Assembly: GCA_002007745.1 (NCBI GenBank)
Contig: CP019882.1
Coordinates: forward strand, 1,984,001-2,048,000
DNA from: Mycolicibacterium litorale
Lineage (GTDB): Bacteria; Actinomycetota; Actinomycetes; Mycobacteriales; Mycobacteriaceae
Reading direction: 5' to 3'
DNA: 64,000 bases
In this document: in pieces, positions 38,711 to 47,619 of the stretch
How the letters are laid out: each line of letters starts with the position of its first letter
How positions within the stretch are numbered: position 1 is the first letter of the stretch
Program-made: the position numbers and the translations under genes
Notes under the pieces: generated by a model
What the model was told of the DNA's origin: nothing
What the model saw: the letters and a program-made list of their open reading frames with translations, nothing else
The model's database searches: none

Positions 38711-38753
38711 GTCCGAACAAAGTCTTGACTTTCCGGTGTGAGCCGTATTACAT
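38711..38753 (+). promoter_or_regulatory. Transporter promoter with candidate GntR operator (site B)
   Basis: TTGACT (38725-38730), 17 bases, TTACAT (38748-38753) is a plausible housekeeping promoter for the ABC operon. The 19-base element GTCCGAACAAAGTCTTGAC (38711-38729) overlaps its -35 box and, read on the other strand, matches site A at 16 of 19 positions. Confidence 0.6.
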
Positions 38754-38802
38754 CGAGGCAGCACCGTGTCGTGCGCGACGTCGTCGAGGACAAGGAGTCG
38801 TC

Positions 38803-39792
38803 ATGAGGTTCAATCGGCTAGCGGCCGTGGCCGGAGCGAGTGCGCTCGTCATCGGGCTCGCAGCCTGTTCGGCCACCGGCGGCAAGCCCCGGGACAACGG
38901 TGCCGGTTCCGGCGGGGGCACGGTCGACACGCCACGGATGACCATCGCGATGATCACCCACGAAGTGCCGGGCGACTCGTTCTGGGATCTGGTCCGCAAG
39001 GGTGCCGAGACCGCCGCCAAGAAGGACAACATCGAGCTGCGCTACTCCAACGATCCCGAGGCCCCGGCCCAGGCCAACCTGGTGCAGAGCGCGATCGACA
39101 GCGGTGTCAAGGGTATCGCCGTCACCCTGGCCAAGCCCGACGCGATGGCGCCCGCGGTCAAGGCGGCCGAAGCCAAAGGCATCCCCGTGGTGGCATTCAA
39201 CTCCGGTTACGACAACTGGAAGGCCATGGGTGTCCAGGAGTATTTCGGCCAGGACGAGAAGCTCGCCGGAGTGGCCGCCGGTGAGCGCCTGACCGCCGAC
39301 GGCGCCAAGAAGGTGCTGTGCGTCATCCAGGAGCAGGGCCAGGTCGCCCTGGAGTCGCGCTGCGCAGGTGTCACGCAAGGTTTCAAGGGCCAGACCGAAC
39401 TGCTGAACGTCAACAGCAAGGACATGCCGTCGGTGGAGTCGACGATCACCGCCAAACTTCAGCAGGATCCGTCGATCGACACCATCGTCGCGCTCGGCGC
39501 CCCGATCGCACTGACCGCCGTCCAGTCCAAGAGCAACGCGGGCAGCAACGCCAAGATCGTCACCTTCGACACCAACGCCGCGCTGGTCGATGCGATCCAG
39601 AAGGGCGACGTGCAGTGGGCCGTCGATCAGCAGCCTTACCTGCAGGGCTACCTCGCCGTCGACTCGCTGTGGCTGTACCTGAACAACAAGAACCTGATCG
39701 GTGGTGGCCAGGCGACCCTGACCGGGCCGTCCTTCATCGACAAGTCCAACATCGACGCCGTGGCCGAATTGGCCAAGGGCGGAACCCGATAG
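38803..39792 (+). CDS. ABC sugar-binding lipoprotein
   Basis: 329 residues. Lipoprotein signal with lipobox G-L-A-A-C22 and a Gly-rich linker, then a periplasmic-binding-protein type 1 (ribose/inositol) domain: M-I-T-H-E-V-P-G-D-S-F-W-D at the start of the fold and F-D-T-N-A-A-L in the second lobe. ATG at 38803 has AAGGAG upstream. It captures the sugar outside the membrane for the permease and ATPase encoded next. The ligand is probably myo-inositol or another cyclitol, judged from the neighbours. Confidence 0.92.
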   Translation: MRFNRLAAVAGASALVIGLAACSATGGKPRDNGAGSGGGTVDTPRMTIAMITHEVPGDSFWDLVRKGAETAAKKDNIELRYSNDPEAPAQANLVQSAIDSGVKGIAVTLAKPDAMAPAVKAAEAKGIPVVAFNSGYDNWKAMGVQEYFGQDEKLAGVAAGERLTADGAKKVLCVIQEQGQVALESRCAGVTQGFKGQTELLNVNSKDMPSVESTITAKLQQDPSIDTIVALGAPIALTAVQSKSNAGSNAKIVTFDTNAALVDAIQKGDVQWAVDQQPYLQGYLAVDSLWLYLNNKNLIGGGQATLTGPSFIDKSNIDAVAELAKGGTR

Positions 39793-39810
39793 CGATCGGC
39801 GGGAAACGAC

Positions 39811-40869
39811 ATGACTACGCAAGCAGACCTCGAGGTCGCCGACCACAAAGTGGTGCGAGATGAACGTGTCAAGGAACGGAACCGGCTGCAGCGCCTGCTG
39901 ATTCGGCCCGAGATGGGTGCCGGCATCGGCGCCATCGGCATCTTCGTGTTCTTCCTGGTCGTCGCCGCGCCGTTCCGGGAGGCCGCGTCCCTGGCCACCG
40001 TGCTCTACGCCAGCTCGACCATCGGCATCATGGCGTGCGGTGTCGCGGTGCTGATGATCGGGGGCGAGTTCGACCTGTCGACCGGCGTCGCGGTGACGTT
40101 CAGCTCATTGGCGGCGTCGATGCTGTCGTACAACCTGCACCTCAATCTCTGGGCAGGCGCCGGCCTGGCCCTGATCCTGGCGTTGTCCGTCGGATTTCTC
40201 AACGGCTTCCTGGTGATGAAGACCAAGATTCCGTCGTTCCTCATCACGCTGAGCACGTTCTTCATGCTGGCCGGCATCAATCTCGCGGTGACCAAACTCC
40301 TTGCCGGACAGGTCGCCACCCAGAGCGTGAGCGACATGCAGGGCTGGGACTCGGCACAGAAGGTGTTCGCCTCGTCGTTCACCCTGTTCGGTGTGAGCAT
40401 CCGGATCACCGTCGTGTGGTGGCTGGTCTTCACCGCGGTGGCCACCTGGGTGCTGTTCAAAACCAGGATCGGCAACTGGATCTTCGCGGTCGGCGGTGAC
40501 GCCGACAGCGCCCGCGCGGTCGGCGTCCCGGTGACCAGGGTCAAGATCGGCATGTTCATGTTCGTCGGCTTCTGCGCCTGGTTCGTCGGCATGCACCTGT
40601 TGTTCGCGTTCAACACAGTGCAGTCCGGCCAGGGCATCGGCAACGAGTTCTTCTACATCATCGCCGCGGTCATCGGCGGCTGCCTGCTCACCGGCGGCTA
40701 CGGCACCGCCGTGGGTGCCGCCATCGGTGCATTCATCTTCGGCATGACCAATCAGGGCATCGTCTACGCCGGCTGGAACCCCGACTGGTTCAAGTTCTTC
40801 CTGGGCGCGATGCTGCTGTTCGCGGTAATCGCCAACAACGCCTTCCGTAACTACGCCGCGAAGAAGTGA
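39811..40869 (+). CDS. ABC sugar permease (RbsC/FrcC family)
   Basis: 352 residues with about nine to ten hydrophobic helices beginning near residue 33, of the BPD-transp-2 type. Conserved [10 protein letters not shown] and [12 protein letters not shown] segments (the latter the ATPase-coupling loop) are present. It lies 18 bases downstream of the binding-protein gene and 4 bases upstream of the ATPase gene. It forms the membrane channel of the importer. Confidence 0.92.
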   Translation: MTTQADLEVADHKVVRDERVKERNRLQRLLIRPEMGAGIGAIGIFVFFLVVAAPFREAASLATVLYASSTIGIMACGVAVLMIGGEFDLSTGVAVTFSSLAASMLSYNLHLNLWAGAGLALILALSVGFLNGFLVMKTKIPSFLITLSTFFMLAGINLAVTKLLAGQVATQSVSDMQGWDSAQKVFASSFTLFGVSIRITVVWWLVFTAVATWVLFKTRIGNWIFAVGGDADSARAVGVPVTRVKIGMFMFVGFCAWFVGMHLLFAFNTVQSGQGIGNEFFYIIAAVIGGCLLTGGYGTAVGAAIGAFIFGMTNQGIVYAGWNPDWFKFFLGAMLLFAVIANNAFRNYAAKK

Positions 40870-40873
40870 TCCC

Positions 40874-41689
40874 ATGACCATCTCTGTCGAAAAGCCCAGC
40901 AACGAATCACAATCCGGCGGCAAGGTACCTCTCGTCGAGTTGAAGAACGTCGGTAAGAGCTACGGCAACATCACCGCGCTCAAGGACATCTGCCTGCGGG
41001 TGCACGCCGGTGAGGTGACCGGCATCCTCGGCGACAACGGTGCCGGCAAGTCGACACTGATCAAGATCATCGCCGGCCTGCATCAGCAGAGCGAGGGGGA
41101 GCTGCTCGTCGACGGCGAACCGACCCGATTCGCCTCGCCGGCCGAGGCGCTGGGCAAGGGCATCGCCACGGTGTACCAGAACCTGGCCGTCGTGCCGCTG
41201 ATGCCGGTGTGGCGCAACTTCTTCCTGGGCCAGGAGATCCGCAAGACGGGCTTCCCGTGGTCGCTGGACGCCAACGCGATGCGGGCCACCACCCTGTCTG
41301 AGCTGTCCAAGATGGGCATCGACCTGCCAGACGTCGACGTGCCGATCGGCTCGCTGTCCGGTGGTCAGCGCCAGTGCGTGGCGATCGCGCGGGCCGTATT
41401 CTTCGGCGCCCGCGTGCTCATCCTCGACGAGCCCACCGCCGCCCTCGGCGTCAAGCAGTCCGGCGTGGTGCTGAAGTACATCACCGCCGCCAAGGAGGCC
41501 GGCTTCGGCGTCGTCTTCATCACCCACAACCCGCACCACGCGCACATGGTGGGCGACCATTTCGTGTTGCTCAACCGCGGCCGCCAGAAGCTGGACTGCC
41601 CCTACGACGACATCACCCTCGAACACCTCACCCAGGAGATGGCCGGCGGCGACGAACTCGAGGCGCTCACCCACGAGTTGGGTCGCTGA
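40874..41689 (+). CDS. ABC sugar importer ATPase, single-domain (FrcA-like)
   Basis: 271 residues with one ABC cassette: Walker A G-D-N-G-A-G-K-S-T, signature L-S-G-G-Q-R-Q, Walker B V-L-I-L-D-E-P-T-A-A-L-G and the switch histidine in F-I-T-H-N. RbsA/XylG-type partners usually have two fused cassettes of about 500 residues. The single-cassette form matches FrcA-type systems and should act as a homodimer. It ends the transporter operon, convergent with the MmgE/PrpD gene. Confidence 0.92.
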   Translation: MTISVEKPSNESQSGGKVPLVELKNVGKSYGNITALKDICLRVHAGEVTGILGDNGAGKSTLIKIIAGLHQQSEGELLVDGEPTRFASPAEALGKGIATVYQNLAVVPLMPVWRNFFLGQEIRKTGFPWSLDANAMRATTLSELSKMGIDLPDVDVPIGSLSGGQRQCVAIARAVFFGARVLILDEPTAALGVKQSGVVLKYITAAKEAGFGVVFITHNPHHAHMVGDHFVLLNRGRQKLDCPYDDITLEHLTQEMAGGDELEALTHELGR

Positions 41690-41695
41690 CCAGGG

Positions 41696-43092
41696 TCACA
41701 ACCGCAGCCTGGCGCGGGGCTCCTTGGCGACCGGGCTGACCGCGCCCAGCAGTTGGGCCAGTTCGCTGACCCGGATGTGCTCCAGGCCTGCGATGGCGTC
41801 GACGATCTCGGTGCGTAGCTGTTCACCGGTGAACGGCTCACTGAGCCAGTTGAACTTGTCGACCACCCGCAGCCAGGTCATCGGACGGGTGGGTGAGCCT
41901 TCGAAATCGTCCTGCTCGCGCCAGATCTCGCGGCCGCCTTGCAGTTGCACCCCCACCCGAGCGGCGGTGCGTTCCGGGTAGGCGGCGGTGAGATCGTCGG
42001 CGGCGCGAACATCGACCCGTTCCAGTAGCCCTTGCACGTCGGCGCGCCGGATCCGATCGGTCTCCAGTTGTGCCGGGCCGACCGCGCCGTCCAGCAGCGC
42101 CACGGCCGCCAGATACTTCAGGTTGTAATCGGCCTGCTCTTTGGTCCAGGGCCGGTCCTTGTTGCCATAGGCGCCGCCACCGGCGAAGTCATAGGCCCCC
42201 CGGAACACTTCCAGACTGACGCGATCGACATCGGTGGCCCGGAGGTGGTGCAGCTCGCGCAGCGCCAGCACCGCGTCGATGACCACCTGCCCGTGGATCA
42301 GTGAGCAGTACTGCTTGAGGTAGGTGCTGTGCACCGCCGTCAGCGAGCGGTCGGCAGGCCGAAGGTCGATCGACTGATCGAAGAGCTGTTGCAGTCCGTT
42401 GGGCCCGTCGATCAGCGCAGCGGGGCCGGTGAATCCGCGTTGGCACAGCAGCGTCACATAGACCGCACGCATGCCGGTGATGGCGGGGGAGATGCCCTTC
42501 CAGGTCGAGACCGGCTCGGAGTGCACCGCGGCCAATGACACGTTGTCGGCGGCGGATGCCGCAATCGCGTCGGCGGTTGCCGTGGCGTCCAGTCCCAATA
42601 GCCGGGCCGCCCCGGCCGCCGCGGACATCGACAGCTGCAGCGCGTGGTTGAGCCCGCGCGCCATCACCGGAACCGCTGCGCTGAACCGGCATTGGACTTC
42701 ATAGGCAATGGCCAGCGCCAGCAGGAAGTCCGCACCCGAGGCGTCGGTGTGCTCGGCCATCGCCAGCAGCGCGCCGAAGTTGTCGGCCGGGTGGCAGAGT
42801 CCTCCCGGCGTCAGATAGGTGTCGAGCAGGTCGGGGTAGCGGACCAGGACGGCGTTGAAGAACGCCGCCTGATCGACCGAGGCCCGACCGCCACCGACGA
42901 AGGTCGCGGTGGGCCGGCTGCTGAATTCTTCGGCATGGGCTCGCGCCGGGGGATCAGCTCACCGTCGAGGGCGCCGACCGCGCAGGCGACGCTGTCCAGG
43001 ACGTTGCGTTTCATCAGTGCCAAGGTCGGTGGGCGCAGATCTGCGGCTTCGGCGCCGACGACGAACTTCGCGAGTTCGGTGATGAGATTCAT
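41696..43092 (-). pseudogene. MmgE/PrpD-family protein, frameshifted
   Basis: Full-length homology would give about 465 residues of the 2-methylcitrate dehydratase/iminosuccinate-type MmgE/PrpD fold. It starts M-N-L-I-T-E-L-A-K-F-V at 43092 and ends at 41696. The frame breaks at a five-G run (42948-42952, plus strand): upstream reads ...D-G-E-L-I-P, downstream continues A-R-A-H-A-E-E-F-S-S in the next frame. One extra base restores a continuous protein. Either a pseudogene or a homopolymer error. It is divergent from nothing and lies directly downstream of the LysR gene on the same strand (47-base gap). Dehydratase or isomerase activity on a carboxylic acid is the family role; the substrate is unknown. 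Confidence 0.8.
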
Positions 43093-43139
43093 GGCGTCAA
43101 CCCAACGCCGGCTGCAGTCTCGCGTCCACGACGTGGTGG

Positions 43140-44093
43140 CTACGAGTGGTCGGCCCAGCTTCTCAGAACCTGCCGGTGCGGGTCGTCGGCCGGTACCCAC
43201 CACGGGTCGGTGGGTGCAGTGGTCCAACCTCGGGTGTGGGCGAAACCCACCAATGCCTCAGCCGCGGTGCGCACGTTGGGCCGATCGTCGTCGGCGCGGT
43301 ACAACAGCGACCACGTCCAGACCGGTGCCGGTGCGTCGACCGGCCGGTGGCCGATGGTCGGCGGCGTGCTTGCCGTGTGCCGCTTGGGTGAGGCGAGCAC
43401 CGGCCCGCGGATGCGGTGGACGTGTCCGTAGAACGCGTCCCCGGTGATGCCGCCGTCGTCGATGGTGGCGACCTGCGCGCCGGAGGCGGCGGCGAACTGT
43501 TCGGCGAAATCGTTCCACGACGACCACGCTGAGTCGTCGGTGTCGACGAGCACCGTCACCTGCGCGGCCGGCACCGCGACATCGGACCCCGCTCCCGGCA
43601 GCGCGGCCCGAAGCCGTTCCACCCGAACCAGTTCCGCCCGCAGCCCGAGTCGCTGGGCATCGCCCGCAGTCACCCACGCCAACGCCAGGTCCAAGCTGTG
43701 GTCGGCCACCCGCTCGGCTTGGACGTGGGAGGGCAGCACCCAGTCGTCGACCCGGACGCCGACCGGTGCGGTCAGGGTCGCCAGCTCCGGAGGGAGCCAG
43801 CTGACGTAGCCCAGCCGCAGGGGACTGGTCTCGGCGGCGCTGCGGCGCAATCGGTCGCCGGCCCCGTCGGCGATGCTCAGAATCCGGCGCGCGTCCTCGA
43901 GCAGCGTCGCTCCGGCGGCCGTCAGCCGTACGCTTCGCCGGTCGCGGTCGAACAACTTGGCGCCCAATTCGCGCTCCAGCGCGATGATCTGCTGGGACAG
44001 TGCCGGCCCGGAAATGTAGAGCCGTTCGGCGGCGCGGCCGAAGTGCAGCTCGTCGGCGACCGCCGCGAAGTAGCGCAGTTGCCGCAGTTCCAT
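43140..44093 (-). CDS. LysR-family transcriptional regulator
   Basis: 317 residues. The N-terminal winged helix (M-E-L-R-Q-L-R-Y-F-A-A-V-A-D-E-L-H-F) is typical LysR, followed by a periplasmic-binding-like effector domain. A TAAGCT hexamer ends six bases before the ATG, suggesting a leaderless transcript. Divergent from the CMD-family gene (107 bases apart) and upstream of the MmgE/PrpD gene, so either or both are likely targets. Confidence 0.92.
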   Translation of the reverse strand: MELRQLRYFAAVADELHFGRAAERLYISGPALSQQIIALERELGAKLFDRDRRSVRLTAAGATLLEDARRILSIADGAGDRLRRSAAETSPLRLGYVSWLPPELATLTAPVGVRVDDWVLPSHVQAERVADHSLDLALAWVTAGDAQRLGLRAELVRVERLRAALPGAGSDVAVPAAQVTVLVDTDDSAWSSWNDFAEQFAAASGAQVATIDDGGITGDAFYGHVHRIRGPVLASPKRHTASTPPTIGHRPVDAPAPVWTWSLLYRADDDRPNVRTAAEALVGFAHTRGWTTAPTDPWWVPADDPHRQVLRSWADHS

Positions 44094-44099
44094 GGATCG

Positions 44100-44105
44100 A
44101 GCTTA
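44100..44105 (-). promoter_or_regulatory. -10 element of a likely leaderless LysR promoter
   Basis: TAAGCT on the minus strand, six bases, then the ATG at 44093, the same spacing as at mmuM, mobA and valS. Confidence 0.5.
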
Positions 44106-44200
44106 GGACTGGTGCCGCGGGATGGCGGTGGAAAGCCGTGGCTAGGAGTGGTAGTGCTGCCGTCGTGGACACCGGGGCTGGTCGGGCATTGACTGGTGGC

Positions 44201-44749
44201 ATGCGATTGACGCCGTTGCCACCCGAGGACTTGACCGCCGACCAGCGTCCGCTCTACGACGACATCTGTGAGTTCGTCGACGCGAACTTCGGCGACGTGG
44301 TGGCGCGCCGTGCCGACGGTGCGCTGATCGGCCCATTCAACGGCTGGCTGCATCACCCGCAGTTCGGCGGGCCGGCGTGGCGATTCAACCGGGCGCTGTG
44401 GGAACACCGCGTGTTGCCTCCCGCGGTGCACCAGCTGGTCATACTGGTGACCGCCGCCAAGGTCGGTGCACCCTACGAGGTGCGCGGTCACGAGGTTTTC
44501 GCGCTGCGCGCCGGGCTGGCCGAAGAGACGATCGCGGCGGTGGCCGCCGGCGAGCGACCGCCCACGCTGACCCCAGAGGAGGGCATCGCGTACGCGACGG
44601 CCGCCGTCCTCATCCGGGGCCGGCCGCTGCCGGAGTCCACCTACCGTGCCGCGCTCGCCGCCTTCGGCGCGACCGGAGTTGCCGAAATCGCCTTCCTGGT
44701 CGCATGTTTCACCATGGTGGGGGCGACCCTGCACGCGTTCGACGGGTAG
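44201..44749 (+). CDS. Carboxymuconolactone decarboxylase-family protein
   Basis: 182 residues, helical AhpD/CMD-like fold: H-Q-L-V-I-L-V-T-A-A-K and E-V-R-G-H-E-V-F-A-L-R-A-G-L match the core CMD motif. The C-x2-C pair of peroxidase-active AhpD is absent (an E-x-R-x-H pattern stands in its place), so it is of the decarboxylase-like type. Divergent from LysR, which probably controls it. Start ATG at 44201; the ribosome site is weak. Substrate unknown. Confidence 0.8.
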   Translation: MRLTPLPPEDLTADQRPLYDDICEFVDANFGDVVARRADGALIGPFNGWLHHPQFGGPAWRFNRALWEHRVLPPAVHQLVILVTAAKVGAPYEVRGHEVFALRAGLAEETIAAVAAGERPPTLTPEEGIAYATAAVLIRGRPLPESTYRAALAAFGATGVAEIAFLVACFTMVGATLHAFDG

Positions 44750-44762
44750 CCGCCATCGGCGG

Positions 44763-45740
44763 TCAGCGCGGTGACATCCCCGCCGCCCGGTAGGCGGCGT
44801 CGATGTAGTGCATGTTCTGCACCGCGTCCTGCACCCCGATCGGCAGTGCGGCACCGTCGAGTACGTGCGCGGCGAACGCTTCCAGCTGATAGGAGTACGA
44901 CGGACGCATCCCCAGCTGCTCCACCCAGGTCTCCCGCGGAGTGCGGATGGTGATCCGGTCGTCACCGTGCGGCTTGATGAAGTTGTGCGCCACCGCGTCG
45001 CCCTTGGTTCCCACCACGGTGATGGTGAACGAAAATGCCTTGCCGACCATGGTGTTGGCGCTGCAACCGGTGGCACCGGTGGGGAAGCGGAGCTCGACGT
45101 CGCACCACTCGTCGATGCCGGGGCTGCGCTGCGAAGCGTGCGCGGCGGTGATGGCCGGCCTGCCCAGACTCTGGGCGCCGAGTTGGCGCATGACGTGTAA
45201 CCCGTAGCAGCCCAGGTCCATCAACGCCCCGCCGGCAAGGTCCAGTGACCACCGCGGGTCGTCGGCGGCCGGGGGCGGCATCGCCATTCGGACCTCGACG
45301 TGGCGGAGGTCGCCGACGGTCCCGTCGGTGGCCAGTTCGAAGATGCGCCGGTTCACCGGGTGGAACAGATAGTGAAATCCCTCCAGCACGCTCACGCCCG
45401 CGATCTCGGCGGCCTCGGCGACCTCGCGAGCCTCATCATGGTTGCGCGCGAACGGCTTCTCGGTGAGCACCGGCTTACCCGCTTTGATCGCCTCGAGGTT
45501 CCACGGCGCGTGCAGCGCATTGGCCAGCGGGTTGTAGACGACGTCGACCTCGGCGTCGTCGATGACGTCGCCGTAGCAACCGCCCACCCGTTCGACACCA
45601 TAGGTGTCGGCGAACGCGCGGGCCCGATCCGGGTCGCGGGCGGCCACCACCACCAGCCGGTAACCGAGTTCGCGGGCCGGTCCGACGATGGCCTGTTCGG
45701 CGATCCGCGATGCGCCGAGCACCCCGATTCGCAGGCTCAT
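44763..45740 (-). CDS. Gfo/Idh/MocA-family oxidoreductase
   Basis: 325 residues: Rossmann fold (G-V-L-G-A-S-R-I-A), T-E-K-P-F-A-R-N with the cofactor lysine, then the dimeric dehydrogenase domain with G-A-L-M-D-L-G-C-Y. The pattern is closer to the xylose/trans-dihydrodiol dehydrogenase branch than to iolG. It is the last gene of the second cyclitol operon, starting inside the stop of the IolE-like gene (four-base overlap). Confidence 0.88.
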   Translation of the reverse strand: MSLRIGVLGASRIAEQAIVGPARELGYRLVVVAARDPDRARAFADTYGVERVGGCYGDVIDDAEVDVVYNPLANALHAPWNLEAIKAGKPVLTEKPFARNHDEAREVAEAAEIAGVSVLEGFHYLFHPVNRRIFELATDGTVGDLRHVEVRMAMPPPAADDPRWSLDLAGGALMDLGCYGLHVMRQLGAQSLGRPAITAAHASQRSPGIDEWCDVELRFPTGATGCSANTMVGKAFSFTITVVGTKGDAVAHNFIKPHGDDRITIRTPRETWVEQLGMRPSYSYQLEAFAAHVLDGAALPIGVQDAVQNMHYIDAAYRAAGMSPR

Positions 45741-46615
45741 GCCGGGATGCGTCCGGCGATGTCCTGCAGGTGTGCAACGCTGGCCAGCACGTCGCGCAAC
45801 GGACCTTCACCCTCCGGTTCGCCGTCGAGGATGGTGTCCTGCTCGAGAACGAACCAGCCGTCGAAACCGTTGGCGAGCAACACCGTGACGATGCCGGCGA
45901 TGTCGACATCACCGGTGCCGAGCGGGGTGTACATCCCCTGGGCGACCGCCTCGGTGTAGGTCAGTTCACCGGCCTGCACCCGGGCGGCCAGCGTCGCATC
46001 GACATCTTTGAGGTGGGTGTGGGCGATCCGGTCCGGCACCGACTGAGCCAATCGAAGTGGATCCGTCCCGCCGATCAGCAGGTGGCCGGTGTCCAGGCAC
46101 AACGCGATCGACGAACCCGCCAGCACCCGGTCGACCTCCGCACCTTTCTCCACCATGGTGCCGACGTGCGGGTGCAGCACCGCGGTGATACCCCGCTCGG
46201 CGGCGACAGCAGCCAGTCGATCCAGGTTGGTCAGCAACGTCGACCACTGCGCATCGTCGAGATCGGGACGCGAATCGTAGCCGTCAGTGCCGGTGGCCGC
46301 GGCCAGAACCAGCATCGAACCGCCGGATGCCACAAGGGAATCCAGCACCGCGCTCACATCGGCAGCGGGGTCGTGGCCGGGATCGTGCAGCACCACCGGT
46401 GCGAAGCTGCCGACGCAGCTCAATCCGTACTCCTCGAGCAGGGTGGCCAGTGCGGCGGGGTCGGCCGGCAGGAAGCCCTCCGGGCCCAGTTCGGTGGCCG
46501 ACAGCCCGGCTTCGGCCATCTCGGTGAGGACGCGCTCAGGTGTGAGCTGGTAGCCCCAGCCGGGGACTTCACACACGCCCCAGGAAATCGGCGCGCCGGC
46601 AATATTGAGACTCAT
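45737..46615 (-). CDS. IolE-like TIM-barrel protein, second copy
   Basis: 292 residues, related to but distinct from the copy at 31.4 kb: both share the S-W-G-V start, E-L-G-P-x-G and C-L-D-T-G-H metal site, and H-P-H. A probable inosose dehydratase or isomerase acting on the product of the neighbouring dehydrogenases. It overlaps both neighbours by four bases (ATGA type), the third gene of a coupled four-gene operon. Confidence 0.85.
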   Translation of the reverse strand: MSLNIAGAPISWGVCEVPGWGYQLTPERVLTEMAEAGLSATELGPEGFLPADPAALATLLEEYGLSCVGSFAPVVLHDPGHDPAADVSAVLDSLVASGGSMLVLAAATGTDGYDSRPDLDDAQWSTLLTNLDRLAAVAAERGITAVLHPHVGTMVEKGAEVDRVLAGSSIALCLDTGHLLIGGTDPLRLAQSVPDRIAHTHLKDVDATLAARVQAGELTYTEAVAQGMYTPLGTGDVDIAGIVTVLLANGFDGWFVLEQDTILDGEPEGEGPLRDVLASVAHLQDIAGRIPA

Positions 46616-47619
46616 CGGGCTTGGACCTCCTCGATACGAACCGGCGCGTGCCGGTGCAGTGACTCGGTGGCGGCCTCTGCGAGCCAGGCCACCTCGACCG
46701 CATTGGCGACCGTGGCGCCGGTGGTGGGGCTGCCCTTGGTCACGTCGACGAAGGCGGCCAGCTCGGTGCGGAACGCGTCGGTGAACCGATCCATGAAGAA
46801 GTGGTGTGCCGGTCCTTCCGGAAAGCTGGTGTGCGGGTCGGTGTTGCGGACCGGCACCCCCTGGTCCCAGCCGGCGACCACGCTGTCATCGAAACCGTGG
46901 ACCTCCAGGCGGCAGTCGTACCCGCGGGCGTTGTAGCGGGCCGCCGAGACCACGCCGAGTGTGCCGTTCTCGAACGTCACGACCACGACGGCTGTGTCCA
47001 CGTCGGCGATCTCGCGCAAGCGCGGATCACCCTGCACGCTGCCGGTCGCGTACACCTCGACCGCGCGCTGTCCGGTGATCCAGCACAGCACGTCGAAGTC
47101 GTGGACGGCGCAGTCGCGGAAGATGCCGCCCGAGCCGGCTAAGTATTCGAACGGCGGCGGGGCGGGATCCATGGTGGTGCTGCGCACGGTGTGCAACTTG
47201 CCCAGAGTGCCGTCGTCCACCGCCTGCTTGGCAGCGGCGAACGCGGCGTCGAAGCGGCGTTGGTAGCCCACCTGCACGGGCACTCCGGAGCGGGCGATCA
47301 CCTCGGCCACCCGGGCGCTTTCGGCGGCGGTGGCTGCGATGGGCTTCTCGCAGAAGGTCGGCAGGCCCTTGGCGACGGCGGCCAGTGTCAGTTCCGCGTG
47401 GGCGGGCGTCGCGGCGGCGACGACAACCCCGTCGATACCCGAATCCAGCAGTTGCTCAACAGAATCCACTGGCTTTGCCCCGTGCTTGGCGGCAACCGCC
47501 GCGACGACGTCGGGCCGTTCGTCGGTGACGACCAGGCCGTCCACACCGGCCAGGTTGCTCAGTGTTTCGGTGTGGAATGCACCGATTCGGCCCAGGCCGA
47601 TGACACCGAGTGTGGTCAT
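46612..47619 (-). CDS. Inositol 2-dehydrogenase-like (Gfo/Idh/MocA), second copy
   Basis: 335 residues: G-L-G-R-I-G-A-F-H at the N-terminus, F-C-E-K-P-I-A with cofactor lysine, R-R-F-D substrate-side motif and D-C-A-V-H-D-F-D-V as the D-x2-x-H-D catalytic segment. It has the hallmarks of inositol dehydrogenases. Placed after a PhyH dioxygenase with a four-base overlap, it may oxidise the inositol released by that enzyme. Different substrate or stereochemistry from the iolG at 30.4 kb is likely. Confidence 0.88.
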   Translation of the reverse strand: MTTLGVIGLGRIGAFHTETLSNLAGVDGLVVTDERPDVVAAVAAKHGAKPVDSVEQLLDSGIDGVVVAAATPAHAELTLAAVAKGLPTFCEKPIAATAAESARVAEVIARSGVPVQVGYQRRFDAAFAAAKQAVDDGTLGKLHTVRSTTMDPAPPPFEYLAGSGGIFRDCAVHDFDVLCWITGQRAVEVYATGSVQGDPRLREIADVDTAVVVVTFENGTLGVVSAARYNARGYDCRLEVHGFDDSVVAGWDQGVPVRNTDPHTSFPEGPAHHFFMDRFTDAFRTELAAFVDVTKGSPTTGATVANAVEVAWLAEAATESLHRHAPVRIEEVQAR

